Source: Methanobacteriota archaeon (GTDB lineage: Archaea; Thermoplasmatota; Thermoplasmata; SG8-5). From it: DNA of 53,923 bases. Both the position numbers and the translations under genes were made by a program. The notes below the pieces were generated by a model. It had not been told where the DNA came from. It did no database searches and saw nothing but the letters and a program-made list of their open reading frames with translations. Shown here piece after piece: positions 1-9,393 of the stretch; the stretch's first letter is position 1, and every line of letters starts with the position of its first letter. The stretch covers positions 1-53,923 of the forward strand of contig VMTD01000107.1 of the NCBI GenBank assembly GCA_013791785.1. The letters run 5' to 3'.

Positions 1-36
1 CAGATTTATTCCTGATTGCTGAAATTTCAGAATAGA

Positions 37-140
37 TGGGGAGCACTTTTATTGAACAAGTCCTCGCGGAAGAGCAGCTTGAAAGCGCCCGTATCCGCAG
101 ACTTAAAAGTCGCGGTATGTGGGCGAGGACATGTTCAATC
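37..140. repeat. Palindromic element homologous to positions 49829-49934
   Basis: attgaacaagtcctcgc ... ccgcagacttaaaagtcgcgg ... gcgaggacatgttcaat. Confidence 0.7.
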
Positions 141-280
141 AATTCCCGCTTCAGTTAAATCAAAAAGCCATAATTTATTGGCAGAACAATCTGTAGCAAT
201 AGAGGAGAACTTGGGGATAAGGACCACTTACCGTTGCAGGTGGCTTCACATCAGTGACCTCTTATATCCGATGCAAAGTT
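130..280. mobile_element. Truncated GTAAGTGGTC-type MITE, copy 1
   Basis: caatcaattcccgcttcagttaaatcaaaaagccataatttattggcagaac ... ggaccacttaccg ... ggcttcacatcagtgacctctta matches reverse complement of 36320-36470. Confidence 0.75.
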
Positions 281-317
281 TTATTGCATCCGCCCGCAAT
301 CATTAACTGGTGAAACT

Positions 318-503
318 ATGACAGGGAAGAAGGAATTTCAGTGCAGGAAATGCGGGAAGAAAGAGGAAGCGGCCGACGCACCGGAATGCTGCGGAAGTAA
401 GATGGTGATTTTACCAATGGATGCCTGTACCCATGCATTCGGACCGGAGCACTCCAGACCAATGGGGGACGACGAGCCCTGCGATGATTCTCGGGGTGGC
501 TAA
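318..503 (+). CDS. Small cysteine/histidine-rich zinc-ribbon-like protein
   Basis: ORF FQCRKCGKKEEAADAPECCGSKMVILPMDACTHAFGPEH with CxxC and CC..C/H pattern. Confidence 0.6.
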   Translation: MTGKKEFQCRKCGKKEEAADAPECCGSKMVILPMDACTHAFGPEHSRPMGDDEPCDDSRGG

Positions 504-610
504 TCCCGAGAATGGATTCCAGAGGCGGGTAATCCTCTTGAATAAATTCCCGAGGGGATAATCTCCGGGAATGGATTCTGGGAGTGAATTATTACCCACA
601 TGAATAGATT
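489..610. repeat. Four degenerate tandem hairpin units (~30 bp), consensus hairpin with TAAT loop followed by GAATGGATTC
   Basis: CTCGGGgtggctaatCCCGAG-aatggattc; AGAGGcgggtaatCCTCT-tgaataaattc; CCCGAGgggataatCTCCGGG-aatggattc; TGGGagtgaattattaCCCA-catgaatagatt. Confidence 0.7.
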
Positions 611-2038
611 TCAGAGGTCGGCCGACGATTTTTCGAGTTTCAGCTTACGGGTGCAAGCCCTGGCCCAGGTGTATGAAGTCAGCGAACCGATGATGTTGGC
701 CATGACCAGGCCCCACCATATTCCTTCCAGGCCCATGCCCATTACGGAGGAGAATAGCAGGGCCAGCGGCGGCGTGAGAATCACGGTCCTCAGCAATGTG
801 ACCAGAAGGGCATTCATTCCCTTTCCGATTCCCTGGAACATGGCAGAAGATAACATCCCGAATGCCACGAAGGGGTAGAACAGGCAAGTTATCCTGAAAT
901 AATTGATGAAATCCGGAGCTATGGCCGAACCGCTTGCGGACGCTGTGAAAAGGAGCGTGACCTGGGCTGCGAATATGAATATGAATGCTGCCACTGCGAC
1001 CTCTAATGTGAGACCCAGCTTGGTGGCGTAGAGATGGGCCGTTTCCATCTTGTTGAAATTTTTCATGCCGTATGCCGCGCCGGTAACCGAGACAACGGCA
1101 GTGGATATGCCCAGGAGGGGAAGTATCCCCAGGGATGATACGCGCCAGCCGGTTGCGAACACCGCAACGCCGTCTGTGCTGTCAGTGGTCCATACGATTA
1201 TCAAGTTGATGAGCAGTGCCGTTATTGACATGGACAGTTGCTGGACAGACGCCGGAAGCCCTACCCTGAATATGTCCCGAATCACCTCCATCTTGAACTT
1301 GAAGCCCCTGAAGACCATGTGGATGTAGGTGCTTTTCTGAAGAAATAGCCAGTAGAAGAGCAGCATTGAAGATACGCTTATGGAAAGCAGGGTCGCCCAT
1401 GCCGCACCCGCAACGCCCATGTCCAGGCCGAAAGAGCCGAACACGCCGGGATGGGATGGGCCGAATATGAATATGGGATCCAGAATGATATTCAAAATAC
1501 CGCCCAGTATCATGGCTAACATGGCCCTTTTTGCATCGCCCTCCGCCCTGAGCAGGGAATTGGCCACGAAACTGAAGAATATTATCACCGCCCCGGCAAA
1601 TATCACATTGGAATATGCCACCGCATCATTTACTACATCCCCTGCCCCGAGGCCGGTATATATGGGCCTGGCCAGCAGAAGGAACGGTAGGGTTATGCAT
1701 AACGCGACAATCACCATAATCACCATTGTGTGGGTAGCCACGCTATCCGCGCCGGCCTTGTCTCCGGAGCCGATTCTTCTGGAAACTGCCGCGCCGCCGC
1801 CGGTTCCGATACCGGTTGCAAGGGCCATCATCATGAAGAAGAACGGAAAGAAGAAACCGACAGCGGCGAGGGCGTTGGTCCCCAGGCCAGATACCCAGAT
1901 GGCATCCACAAGATTGTACAGCGTCTGAACTGACATGGCCAGTATCATGGGAAGCGCCAACTTGAGAATTGCCTTCCTCGGATTGCCTAACAGGGTCTGA
2001 ACGCCTTTGTGCGACGGCCCTCCGCCGGGTTTTTCCAT
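611..2038 (-). CDS. MATE family multidrug/Na+ efflux protein
   Basis: 475 aa, ~12 hydrophobic segments, MATE-like motifs (NPRKAILKLALPMILAMSVQTLYNLVDAIWVSGLG). Confidence 0.88.
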   Translation of the reverse strand: MEKPGGGPSHKGVQTLLGNPRKAILKLALPMILAMSVQTLYNLVDAIWVSGLGTNALAAVGFFFPFFFMMMALATGIGTGGGAAVSRRIGSGDKAGADSVATHTMVIMVIVALCITLPFLLLARPIYTGLGAGDVVNDAVAYSNVIFAGAVIIFFSFVANSLLRAEGDAKRAMLAMILGGILNIILDPIFIFGPSHPGVFGSFGLDMGVAGAAWATLLSISVSSMLLFYWLFLQKSTYIHMVFRGFKFKMEVIRDIFRVGLPASVQQLSMSITALLINLIIVWTTDSTDGVAVFATGWRVSSLGILPLLGISTAVVSVTGAAYGMKNFNKMETAHLYATKLGLTLEVAVAAFIFIFAAQVTLLFTASASGSAIAPDFINYFRITCLFYPFVAFGMLSSAMFQGIGKGMNALLVTLLRTVILTPPLALLFSSVMGMGLEGIWWGLVMANIIGSLTSYTWARACTRKLKLEKSSADL

Positions 2039-2081
2039 GGCTACATGGCAGGCATTAATCGGTATAAATCCTATGCCCCAT

Positions 2082-2604
2082 AGTAAGTATTCAGTGAAAT
2101 GAATATCTAACGATTGTAGATTTTAGATTTTCGATTGTAGATTTACGGACTTATTGACTGGCCGAAGCGAATAGTGAAAAGTGTAAAGTGAATAGTGAAA
2201 AGTGACGTTGGGAGGTAAACTACCAGCCCCTAAAGGGACTGGCGTTATCGCTTGAAGGTATTGCTCGCTGATTCGGGGCTGGAAGTTCACACAATAAGTT
2301 GCATGCCTAATCAATCGAAGCAACATTGACTTCGATTTACTTTGATTACATGAGCACGGCATGCAACGGTCTATCTCGTTTACTGTTCATGCCAATTCAT
2401 CTCAGCCCTGAAGGACTGAGCGTTCTCGGCATATGTACAGTAAATGGTGAAAGAATTGGCTCTCAAGGACGAAAATACTACGTTTTTCATTTTTCACTTA
2501 TCACTATTCACTGTTCACTAAAAAAGATTGACAAAACAGCATACTGGAAGCATCAATCTAAAATCTACAATTTAACGAGCAAACTTCATAATACTGAACT
2601 CTTA
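2082..2604. mobile_element. Nested palindromic repeat composite (TIR element containing TGTAGAT/ATCTAAA arms, GTGAATA arms and an IS605-like MITE)
   Basis: agtaagtattcagtgaaat (2082-2100) vs atactgaactcttac (about 2590-2604); cgattgtagattttagatt vs aatctaaaatctacaat; gaatagtgaaaagtg vs cacttatcactattcac. Confidence 0.6.
2213..2430. mobile_element. IS200/IS605-like MITE, copy 1 (no tnpA/tnpB)
   Basis: Left palindrome GGTAAACTACCAGCCCCTAAAGGGACTGG and GGGGCTGGAAGTTCAC; right end CAATTCATCTCAGCCCTGAAGGACTGAGCGTTCTCGGC; homologous to 23936-24138. Confidence 0.65.
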
Positions 2605-2817
2605 CCCAAAATGTTAGTATTCTGTGAAATGAGGTGATTATGGCGAGGCTGTCAAGTCTTTAGTGATATACCGCTTTTTTTAGCAGGTATGATTATTTGG
2701 CCAGTATATTCATGTCATGAACAGTAATCCAAGAAATCACTAATATATTGACAACCTCTATTCAACCGATTACTTATAATACCCCCTGGCCTTGGTAGTG
2801 ACATCGAAGGTTTCTTC

Positions 2818-4170
2818 ATGGACAGTCAGAAATTCACCGATTTTGGTTTTATTGAACCAATCAGCCACGCATTACGCGATATCGAATACACAGTACCGAC
2901 ACCGGTTCAGATCAGAGCTATACCGCCGTTGCTTGCGGGCCGGGACTTGCTGGGATGCGCCCAGACAGGTACAGGGAAAACGGCGGCATTCGCATTGCCA
3001 ATTATCCAGCACCTGGCCAAAAATCCCCGTAAGCCCGAACGCGGAGTCGTTCGGTCGCTTATCCTTACACCGACTAGGGAGTTGGCTGCTCAGATTCATC
3101 AGAATTTGAAAATGTACACCAGATACCTGAAAATGAGCACGGTAGTCGTGTACGGCGGTGTGGGGCAGGGTCCCCAGGTGAAGAGCCTGGGCCAGGGTGT
3201 CGACATTCTGGTGGCGACGCCAGGCCGGTTACTGGACCTCATCGGTCAGGGATACATCAAATTGCACAGCGTGGAGATATTCGTGCTGGACGAAGCGGAC
3301 CGTATGCTGGACATGGGTTTCATACCCGACGTCCGGCGAATTCTCGGATACGTTCCGAAGAAGAGGCAGACAATGTTTCTCTCGGCAACAATGCCCCCGA
3401 AGGTCGTACAATTAGCAAAAACCATGGTCCATGACCCGGTGCGGGTGGACGTTACTCCGGAAAGGCCGGTCGTAGAATTCATCGAGCAGCGACTGATGAT
3501 GGTGGAAGTCAGGCAGAAAACCACAGTGCTGGTCAATATTCTCAAGGACCCGGGCGCCAGTCGGGCGCTTGTATTCACGCGGACGAAGCACGGTGCCAAC
3601 AAACTGGTTCGGCTACTGGGGCGGGCCGGCATAAGTGCAACGGGGATACACGGGAACAAGACCCAGAGCGCCCGCCAGAAGGCCATGGATGATTTCAAAG
3701 CAGGCCGTATCAGAGTGCTTGTGGCCACGGACATCGCAGCCCGCGGCATTGACGTCGAAGGCATAACCCACGTGATAAACCATGACATTCCCAACATTGC
3801 AGAAACTTACGTTCACCGCATAGGCAGAACGGCCCGAGCCGGTTGCCGCGGCATATCCATATCCCTCTGCAGTCCCGAAGAACAGTCGTTCATCAGGGAC
3901 ATAGAGAAACTCATCAGGCAGCCGATTCCGGTGGTAAGCGAGATACCGTACATGTCCAGGGTCGAACTGAAAGCCGAAGAGGAAATGCCCAGAACCGCAA
4001 AACCGCATAGCCGAAAGCCGCGCAGCCAGCAGTCCCAGGGTCCCCGGGGAAGGAGCAGCCAGGGCGGACGCGGCGACCGAAGCGGTCGCAGCAATCGCGG
4101 TGACCGAGACGGCCGCAACAAACAGGGCGACCGTGACAGGCAACGTGACGGCGGAAACCGCGGCTGGTGA
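2818..4170 (+). CDS. DEAD-box ATP-dependent RNA helicase with RG/GDRDGR-rich C-terminal tail
   Basis: Q-motif, AQTGTGKT, VLDEADRMLDMGF, SAT, HRIGRTAR motifs. Confidence 0.95.
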   Translation: MDSQKFTDFGFIEPISHALRDIEYTVPTPVQIRAIPPLLAGRDLLGCAQTGTGKTAAFALPIIQHLAKNPRKPERGVVRSLILTPTRELAAQIHQNLKMYTRYLKMSTVVVYGGVGQGPQVKSLGQGVDILVATPGRLLDLIGQGYIKLHSVEIFVLDEADRMLDMGFIPDVRRILGYVPKKRQTMFLSATMPPKVVQLAKTMVHDPVRVDVTPERPVVEFIEQRLMMVEVRQKTTVLVNILKDPGASRALVFTRTKHGANKLVRLLGRAGISATGIHGNKTQSARQKAMDDFKAGRIRVLVATDIAARGIDVEGITHVINHDIPNIAETYVHRIGRTARAGCRGISISLCSPEEQSFIRDIEKLIRQPIPVVSEIPYMSRVELKAEEEMPRTAKPHSRKPRSQQSQGPRGRSSQGGRGDRSGRSNRGDRDGRNKQGDRDRQRDGGNRGW

Positions 4171-4263
4171 GCATTCCAACATATCATTTCACTGGCTAAA
4201 TTTCAAGCAATTGTTAACACAAGTGTAACCGCGAAATCCTTTTACCAATAGACAGCATAACCG

Positions 4264-7203
4264 ATGATAATGGAAGGGCAATCGTTATTGAAATCAGAGA
4301 TGGTCGGGAGGTTGAATGAACTTGGCTTGCTCTCACAGGCTTTCGAACGTTCCGTCGCCGGAAGCGGTTCTACTTACCTTGTATCGGGAGAGGCCGGCAT
4401 AGGCAAGACCCGCCTTGTTTCTGAAATAATGTCCGTTGCGGAAAGCGACGGTGCCACTCTCATCCGGGGCTGGTGCCTGCCTGAATGCCTTGAACCGCTC
4501 ATGCCGGTGAAGGAGGCACTCAGGGAAGGCGGTATGCAGGAACTGGTTGCCGGAACCCCGCCGCCGAAAATTCTGTCGGGCTATCTGATGAACGATGCTG
4601 GGATGCTGTTCGCCCGGGCCGAACGCACCAAGAGCAATATGGATGCAGACATCTTCGCGGCAATGCTGAAGGCAGTATCCAGTTTCGTCTCCGATTCTCT
4701 GAGGATGATGGGTCAGTCCAGCGGCATCGGCGAGTTCAGCTCCATAAGCCATTCCGGCTACCGTATTCTGGTCCAGTCCAGGGGAAAATTCTCGCTGGCG
4801 ATGGTGATAGAGGGTGCGGAAAATGAATTTCTGATAGATGACATGGACAGGATCCTGGCCGAAGTGGGGGAAAAGATAAGGCCGGACATAGTGGATGTTT
4901 CCCAGTGCGGCTGGGCCGAAGAAAAATTGATGAAATTGGTCACTTCGGCCAGGTATGACGGGGCATTCGTCATGGACGACCCAAGACTGAGGCAGGAGAA
5001 CCTGTTCGATAACATACTTCTGGGACTGCAAAGGGCGTCTGCCCTGAAACCGCTTGTGCTGTTCCTCGACGACCTTCAATGGGCCGATCCGTCGACGCTC
5101 GGATTACTGCATTACCTTTCCAGGAACACGCGTTCAGGCAAGGTTTTCATACTTGGGACTTACCGCCCGGAGGATATAGTTCCGCGGCCGGACGGCACCC
5201 CCCACACCCTGGAGACCACTCTGCAGAACATGAGCAGAGAATCGCTTTTCACCGAGATACGGCTGAAACGACTGGGCAAGGACGGCACTCAAGGCATCGT
5301 GGCTGGCTCGCTGGGCCCCGCGGAATTTTCCGAAGAACTTTACGCAAAAATCCACACGGAAACCGACGGAAATCCGTTCTTCGTCCTGGAAATCCTGCGA
5401 CTGCTGGTGGACGAGGGCTTCGTCCGCAGAAGCGGCGATATCTGGGTCATGGAGAAGCCGCTCAGCGAGATGCATCTGCCTTCCAAGATATTCGATGTCA
5501 TCCAGAGAAGGCTGAACAGGCTGCTGAAAACGCAGTACGAAATTCTGGAATGCGCCAGTGTCGTGGGGGAACGGTTCGGCAGCGACGTGGTCGGCCAGAC
5601 CCTAGACATGAATCGGATGTCGCTCCTCAAGAACCTGAACGAGATTGAAAAAATCCACAAGCTCATCCATTCCAGTGAATCAAAATACCATTTCGACCAT
5701 TGCAAGATAAGGGACGTTCTCTACGGGAGCATCGGTAACGAACTGAGGATTGAATATCATCGCGCGGTGGCGCAGAGTTATGAAAAATTGTTCGAAGGCA
5801 GGGAGAAAGACATTGCCGGTGAACTGGCTCATCATTTCCTTGAGGCGAAGGACCCCAGGGCCGCGAAGTACCTGGTCATCGCCGGGGACCGGGCCAGGAA
5901 AGAATACGCCAACGGGGAGGCCATAGTGTTCTACAACCATGCTCTGGAGATTGTGAAATTACCTGAAGAGATAGTGCGCATCAACGAATGGCTCGGGGAC
6001 CTATACACCCTGGTGGGCGACTGCGAACGTGCTATTGTTGGGTACTCCAACGCCATAGAAATCGCAGAAGAAACCGTCAGAAAAGCGGATTTATACAGAA
6101 AGATGGCCCACGCCTTCGAGAAACACAGCGAATACGAGAGCGGTATCACTGCCGCACAGACAGGACTTGAGATACTGGGCGATTGTGATGACCCGGTGAG
6201 GTGCAGGTTGCTTACAACCATGTCTCTGAACCATGTCAGGAAAGGTGAATACGACAAAGCGCTGGAACTCCTGGGTCGCGCGATGGTGGATGCGACGCGC
6301 CTCAACGTGAAAAAAGAGATTGCGGATGCGCATCGCCTCATGGGCATCACATGGTGGTTCCGTGGCAATTTCGAGAAGGCGCTGGAGCATTACCAGGACG
6401 CCCTGATCATCCAGAGGAAGATAGGAGACGATAGTGGCAAGGAGAGCACGCTGAATAATATCGGCGTTGTTTACATGGAGACCGGCCGCCTGGATGAAGC
6501 CCTGGAATACTTCATGGAAGGTCTGGAATATGGGGAGATGGTTGGAGACAAGAGCGGCACGGCCAGTACGATTGACAATATCGGCAATCTGCTGCACTCC
6601 AGAGGTGATGTTGAGAAAGCACTGGAATACCATCTCAGGGGGCTGGAACTCTACAGGATGACAGGAGACCGAAACGGCGTTGCATGGGCCCTGAGCAGCC
6701 TTGGTTACGTGTATCCGGACCTGGAGCAGAACCAGAGGGGTATCGACTGCCAGCTGGAGAGCGTCGAAATATGCAAGGAGATAGGGGACCAGCACATCCT
6801 GGCTTACAATTATTATGGCCTGGCGGACGTCCACACGAAGATGGAGCAGTTCGATGCTGCGCTAAACTACGCCAATATGGCACTGGAACTCTCCAGGGAG
6901 CTGGGCGCGAAGCGCGAGGAAGGGGCCTCGACTTACGTTCTCGGGACCATTCACAGGGACATGGGCGAATTTCCCCTGGCCATGGATACGTACGAACAGG
7001 CGCGGGAGCTGCTCTCTGACGTCGGAGACACCTCGCTCCTGTCAATGATTGATTACGATACCGGTCTGTGCCTCAAGATGATGGGCGAAACGGAAGAAGC
7101 AAAAAAATTGCTGGAAAAGGCCCTGGGAGAGTTCAGGAAGATGGGGATGGGGATATGGCTCAGGAAGACTGAAGCCGCGCTGGCCGATTTAAAAGGCGCA
7201 TGA
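4264..7203 (+). CDS. STAND/AAA_16-type ATPase with TPR array and an insertion between Walker A and Walker B
   Basis: GEAGIGKT Walker A, LVLFLDDLQWAD Walker B, many TPR motifs in the C-terminal half. Confidence 0.85.
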   Translation: MIMEGQSLLKSEMVGRLNELGLLSQAFERSVAGSGSTYLVSGEAGIGKTRLVSEIMSVAESDGATLIRGWCLPECLEPLMPVKEALREGGMQELVAGTPPPKILSGYLMNDAGMLFARAERTKSNMDADIFAAMLKAVSSFVSDSLRMMGQSSGIGEFSSISHSGYRILVQSRGKFSLAMVIEGAENEFLIDDMDRILAEVGEKIRPDIVDVSQCGWAEEKLMKLVTSARYDGAFVMDDPRLRQENLFDNILLGLQRASALKPLVLFLDDLQWADPSTLGLLHYLSRNTRSGKVFILGTYRPEDIVPRPDGTPHTLETTLQNMSRESLFTEIRLKRLGKDGTQGIVAGSLGPAEFSEELYAKIHTETDGNPFFVLEILRLLVDEGFVRRSGDIWVMEKPLSEMHLPSKIFDVIQRRLNRLLKTQYEILECASVVGERFGSDVVGQTLDMNRMSLLKNLNEIEKIHKLIHSSESKYHFDHCKIRDVLYGSIGNELRIEYHRAVAQSYEKLFEGREKDIAGELAHHFLEAKDPRAAKYLVIAGDRARKEYANGEAIVFYNHALEIVKLPEEIVRINEWLGDLYTLVGDCERAIVGYSNAIEIAEETVRKADLYRKMAHAFEKHSEYESGITAAQTGLEILGDCDDPVRCRLLTTMSLNHVRKGEYDKALELLGRAMVDATRLNVKKEIADAHRLMGITWWFRGNFEKALEHYQDALIIQRKIGDDSGKESTLNNIGVVYMETGRLDEALEYFMEGLEYGEMVGDKSGTASTIDNIGNLLHSRGDVEKALEYHLRGLELYRMTGDRNGVAWALSSLGYVYPDLEQNQRGIDCQLESVEICKEIGDQHILAYNYYGLADVHTKMEQFDAALNYANMALELSRELGAKREEGASTYVLGTIHRDMGEFPLAMDTYEQARELLSDVGDTSLLSMIDYDTGLCLKMMGETEEAKKLLEKALGEFRKMGMGIWLRKTEAALADLKGA

Positions 7204-7206
7204 ATT

Positions 7207-8022
7207 TCATATTGCCAGTTTGTAATGCGGTATCCGGAGGGTGGGCTCGAATCCCAATTTCACTGCGAGGCTGAACGAGCCGATGTTATCGCCGCGGCAT
7301 GACCAGACCGGCTCGTAACCGTTCTCCACGCAGAATTCGATGAGCGCTCTGGACACATGCTCGGCATATCCCTTCCCGCGGAATCCGTCAGCCGTTTCGA
7401 TGCCCAGTTCCAGCCGGTTGCCGATAACGAAAGCGGAGAAAGCTGTTGAGACAGACTTTTCTTCCATAATCAGGCTGAATCCCGCGCCGTCACTGACAAA
7501 GTGCTCCGCATCCCTCCAGAAGTACCGGGGAACAATCTGGCCGCGTATTTTTTCGAACATCTCTGCTGTTGTTCTGACAATCATTCCGGGCGGCGGCGAA
7601 TGTGCGGCAGGGAATCTATCCATGTCAAACCGGAAGTTCACCCTTTCCAGCACCATTACTCTGGTCGGATCGTCCACCTGCGGTTCGGCCGATTTGCGGA
7701 CCAAATTTCCGCCGAGAATGTTCTCGATAACGGGCACCCAATCAAGAGGATATATCTGCAGCCACTCGGTTCTTTTTCTGCGCCTGTCGGCATTCATCAT
7801 GTATGCTTCCAGGTCCCTGTTGAATTCATGACTGTCGGTGCGTCCGAGCAGCAGGGACATGCCATAGGGGTGGACAATCAGAAACGTGCGGTTGGAACCA
7901 TCGGCATACACGGAACCGAGCATGTGGCCCTCCAGCACCGTCCCGGCGAACAGCGTGTTGAAAGGCACTTCATCCAGCAATTTTGCGGCCATCCCGTATT
8001 CGGCCGGAGGCAGCAACCTCAT
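7207..8022 (-). CDS. GNAT-family N-acetyltransferase
   Basis: C-terminal ELGIETADGFRGKGYAEHVSRALIEFCVENGYEPVWSCRGDNIGSFSLAVKLGF; start at M15 of the ORF gives an ATGA overlap with the upstream CDF gene. Confidence 0.75.
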   Translation of the reverse strand: MRLLPPAEYGMAAKLLDEVPFNTLFAGTVLEGHMLGSVYADGSNRTFLIVHPYGMSLLLGRTDSHEFNRDLEAYMMNADRRRKRTEWLQIYPLDWVPVIENILGGNLVRKSAEPQVDDPTRVMVLERVNFRFDMDRFPAAHSPPPGMIVRTTAEMFEKIRGQIVPRYFWRDAEHFVSDGAGFSLIMEEKSVSTAFSAFVIGNRLELGIETADGFRGKGYAEHVSRALIEFCVENGYEPVWSCRGDNIGSFSLAVKLGFEPTLRIPHYKLAI

Positions 8023-9209
8023 GCGGAACCCTTCCTCTCGCATTCCTCGGCGCATGCCGGGCAATTACCGGTGCAGGGTTCCAGGTGGATGTCTATCCTG
8101 TGGTCCGGGAATGTCTCATTCACCTTGGTCATTATGTCATGGACGAGTTTATGACCTTTCTCCACGCTGGTCTTTCCGTCGATGAGGACATGCATGTCCA
8201 CGATGGAACCATCGCCGGTATGCTGGAGCATGGCCTTGTGCACGGATATGACGCCCGAGAAGGTCTTCGCAATGCCCTCAATCATGTCCAGCTCGCATTG
8301 GTCGCAGTGCCGCTTTACCGGGTCGATATGGACCAGGGGTCGGGTCTTGAACGTCTCCCGAATGGCCTTCTCGACATTTTCCGCTATCTCGTGGGCGTCC
8401 TTCGCGCCCATTGTTTCTGCGACCCGGACATGCATGTTGATGGCCTTGAACGCCCCGTACTCATGAATCTCGATGCCGTGAACATTGATGACGCCCGGAA
8501 CCTGGCGGGCACATTTTTCAACGGCCTCAAGGGTTGCCTTGTCGGGTGCGTTGCCCATGAGACTGTATGCTGAATCATACACCAGCTTGATGCCCACGAC
8601 TATCACGAACAGACCGATTCCGATGGCCAGCACCGGGTCCAGAATCTTGTAGGCCGGGAACAAAACAGTAATTGCCACGCCCACGGCGACAGCGATGGAT
8701 ATCATGGAGTCGGAGAGATGATTCCACGCGTCCGCGCGAATTGCGGTGCTGTCAATCTTCCGGGCAACGGAGAACGCGAACAGAGCCAGGAAGATTTTCA
8801 CGGCAGTGAATACAAGCATGAGCAGCACGGTGGAAAGGTCCGCCGATATGCTGGGACTGTCAAGGCTGGAAAGCGCTTCGTGAATCACCAGGACGCCCAT
8901 GGCGATGACCAGAAAAGAAACAATTATCGCCAGGATGGACTCGGCTCGTCCGTGCCCGTAGGGGTGGTGCACGTCGGCCGGCTTCGCGGCCACTATGAAG
9001 GAATAGAGTATAACGCCGGATACAACAATATCCATGAGATGGTTCAGGGAATCACCCAGGATTGCAACGCTGGCCACCATTATTGCCAGCAAGAGCTTTC
9101 CCACGAACACCAGCGTGTTTCCGACCAGGCCCACCTTGGCCTCCAACTTGCCGTACTTGGCCCTGACATTGGGGTCGTTGGTGTCTCCGTAATCGGGCAA
9201 CAATGCCAT
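8019..9209 (-). CDS. Cation diffusion facilitator (CDF) family transporter
   Basis: CDF-type TM segments with HHPYGHGRAE motif; start set at MALLPDYG because the upstream ORF extension is translated repeat DNA. Confidence 0.88.
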   Translation of the reverse strand: MALLPDYGDTNDPNVRAKYGKLEAKVGLVGNTLVFVGKLLLAIMVASVAILGDSLNHLMDIVVSGVILYSFIVAAKPADVHHPYGHGRAESILAIIVSFLVIAMGVLVIHEALSSLDSPSISADLSTVLLMLVFTAVKIFLALFAFSVARKIDSTAIRADAWNHLSDSMISIAVAVGVAITVLFPAYKILDPVLAIGIGLFVIVVGIKLVYDSAYSLMGNAPDKATLEAVEKCARQVPGVINVHGIEIHEYGAFKAINMHVRVAETMGAKDAHEIAENVEKAIRETFKTRPLVHIDPVKRHCDQCELDMIEGIAKTFSGVISVHKAMLQHTGDGSIVDMHVLIDGKTSVEKGHKLVHDIMTKVNETFPDHRIDIHLEPCTGNCPACAEECERKGSA

Positions 9210-9246
9210 GAAACCTGGAAAGATGAAGTCCGATAAAAGGATGATG

Positions 9247-9390
9247 GATTGGCGATTGTAGATTGACGATTTTAGATTGTAGATATACGACGATTGTAGA
9301 TTTGGGGATTGTAGATTGTAGATATACGACGGATTGACGGCGTTGCATATTCCAAGCATAAATCTAAAATCTAAAATCTAAAATTTGATT
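9247..9390. repeat. TGTAGAT / ATCTAAA iteron inverted-repeat element, copy 2
   Basis: gattgtagattgacgattttagattgtagat ... acgacggattgacggcgttgcatatt ... aaatctaaaatctaaaatctaaaat. Confidence 0.75.
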
Positions 9391-9393
9391 AAT

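Noticed and set aside
16-306. 96-aa ORF at the window start
   Set aside because: Lies across two repeat elements; no protein-like features.
2213-2430. Autonomous IS605 with TnpB/omegaRNA
   Set aside because: No tnpA or tnpB ORF near either MITE copy; only palindromic ends and inner stems seen.
9210-9359. 50-aa N-terminal extension of the CDF ORF (YIYNLQSPNLQSSYIYNLKSSIYNRQS)
   Set aside because: Translation of the TGTAGAT iteron repeat; homology starts at MALLPDYG (9209).
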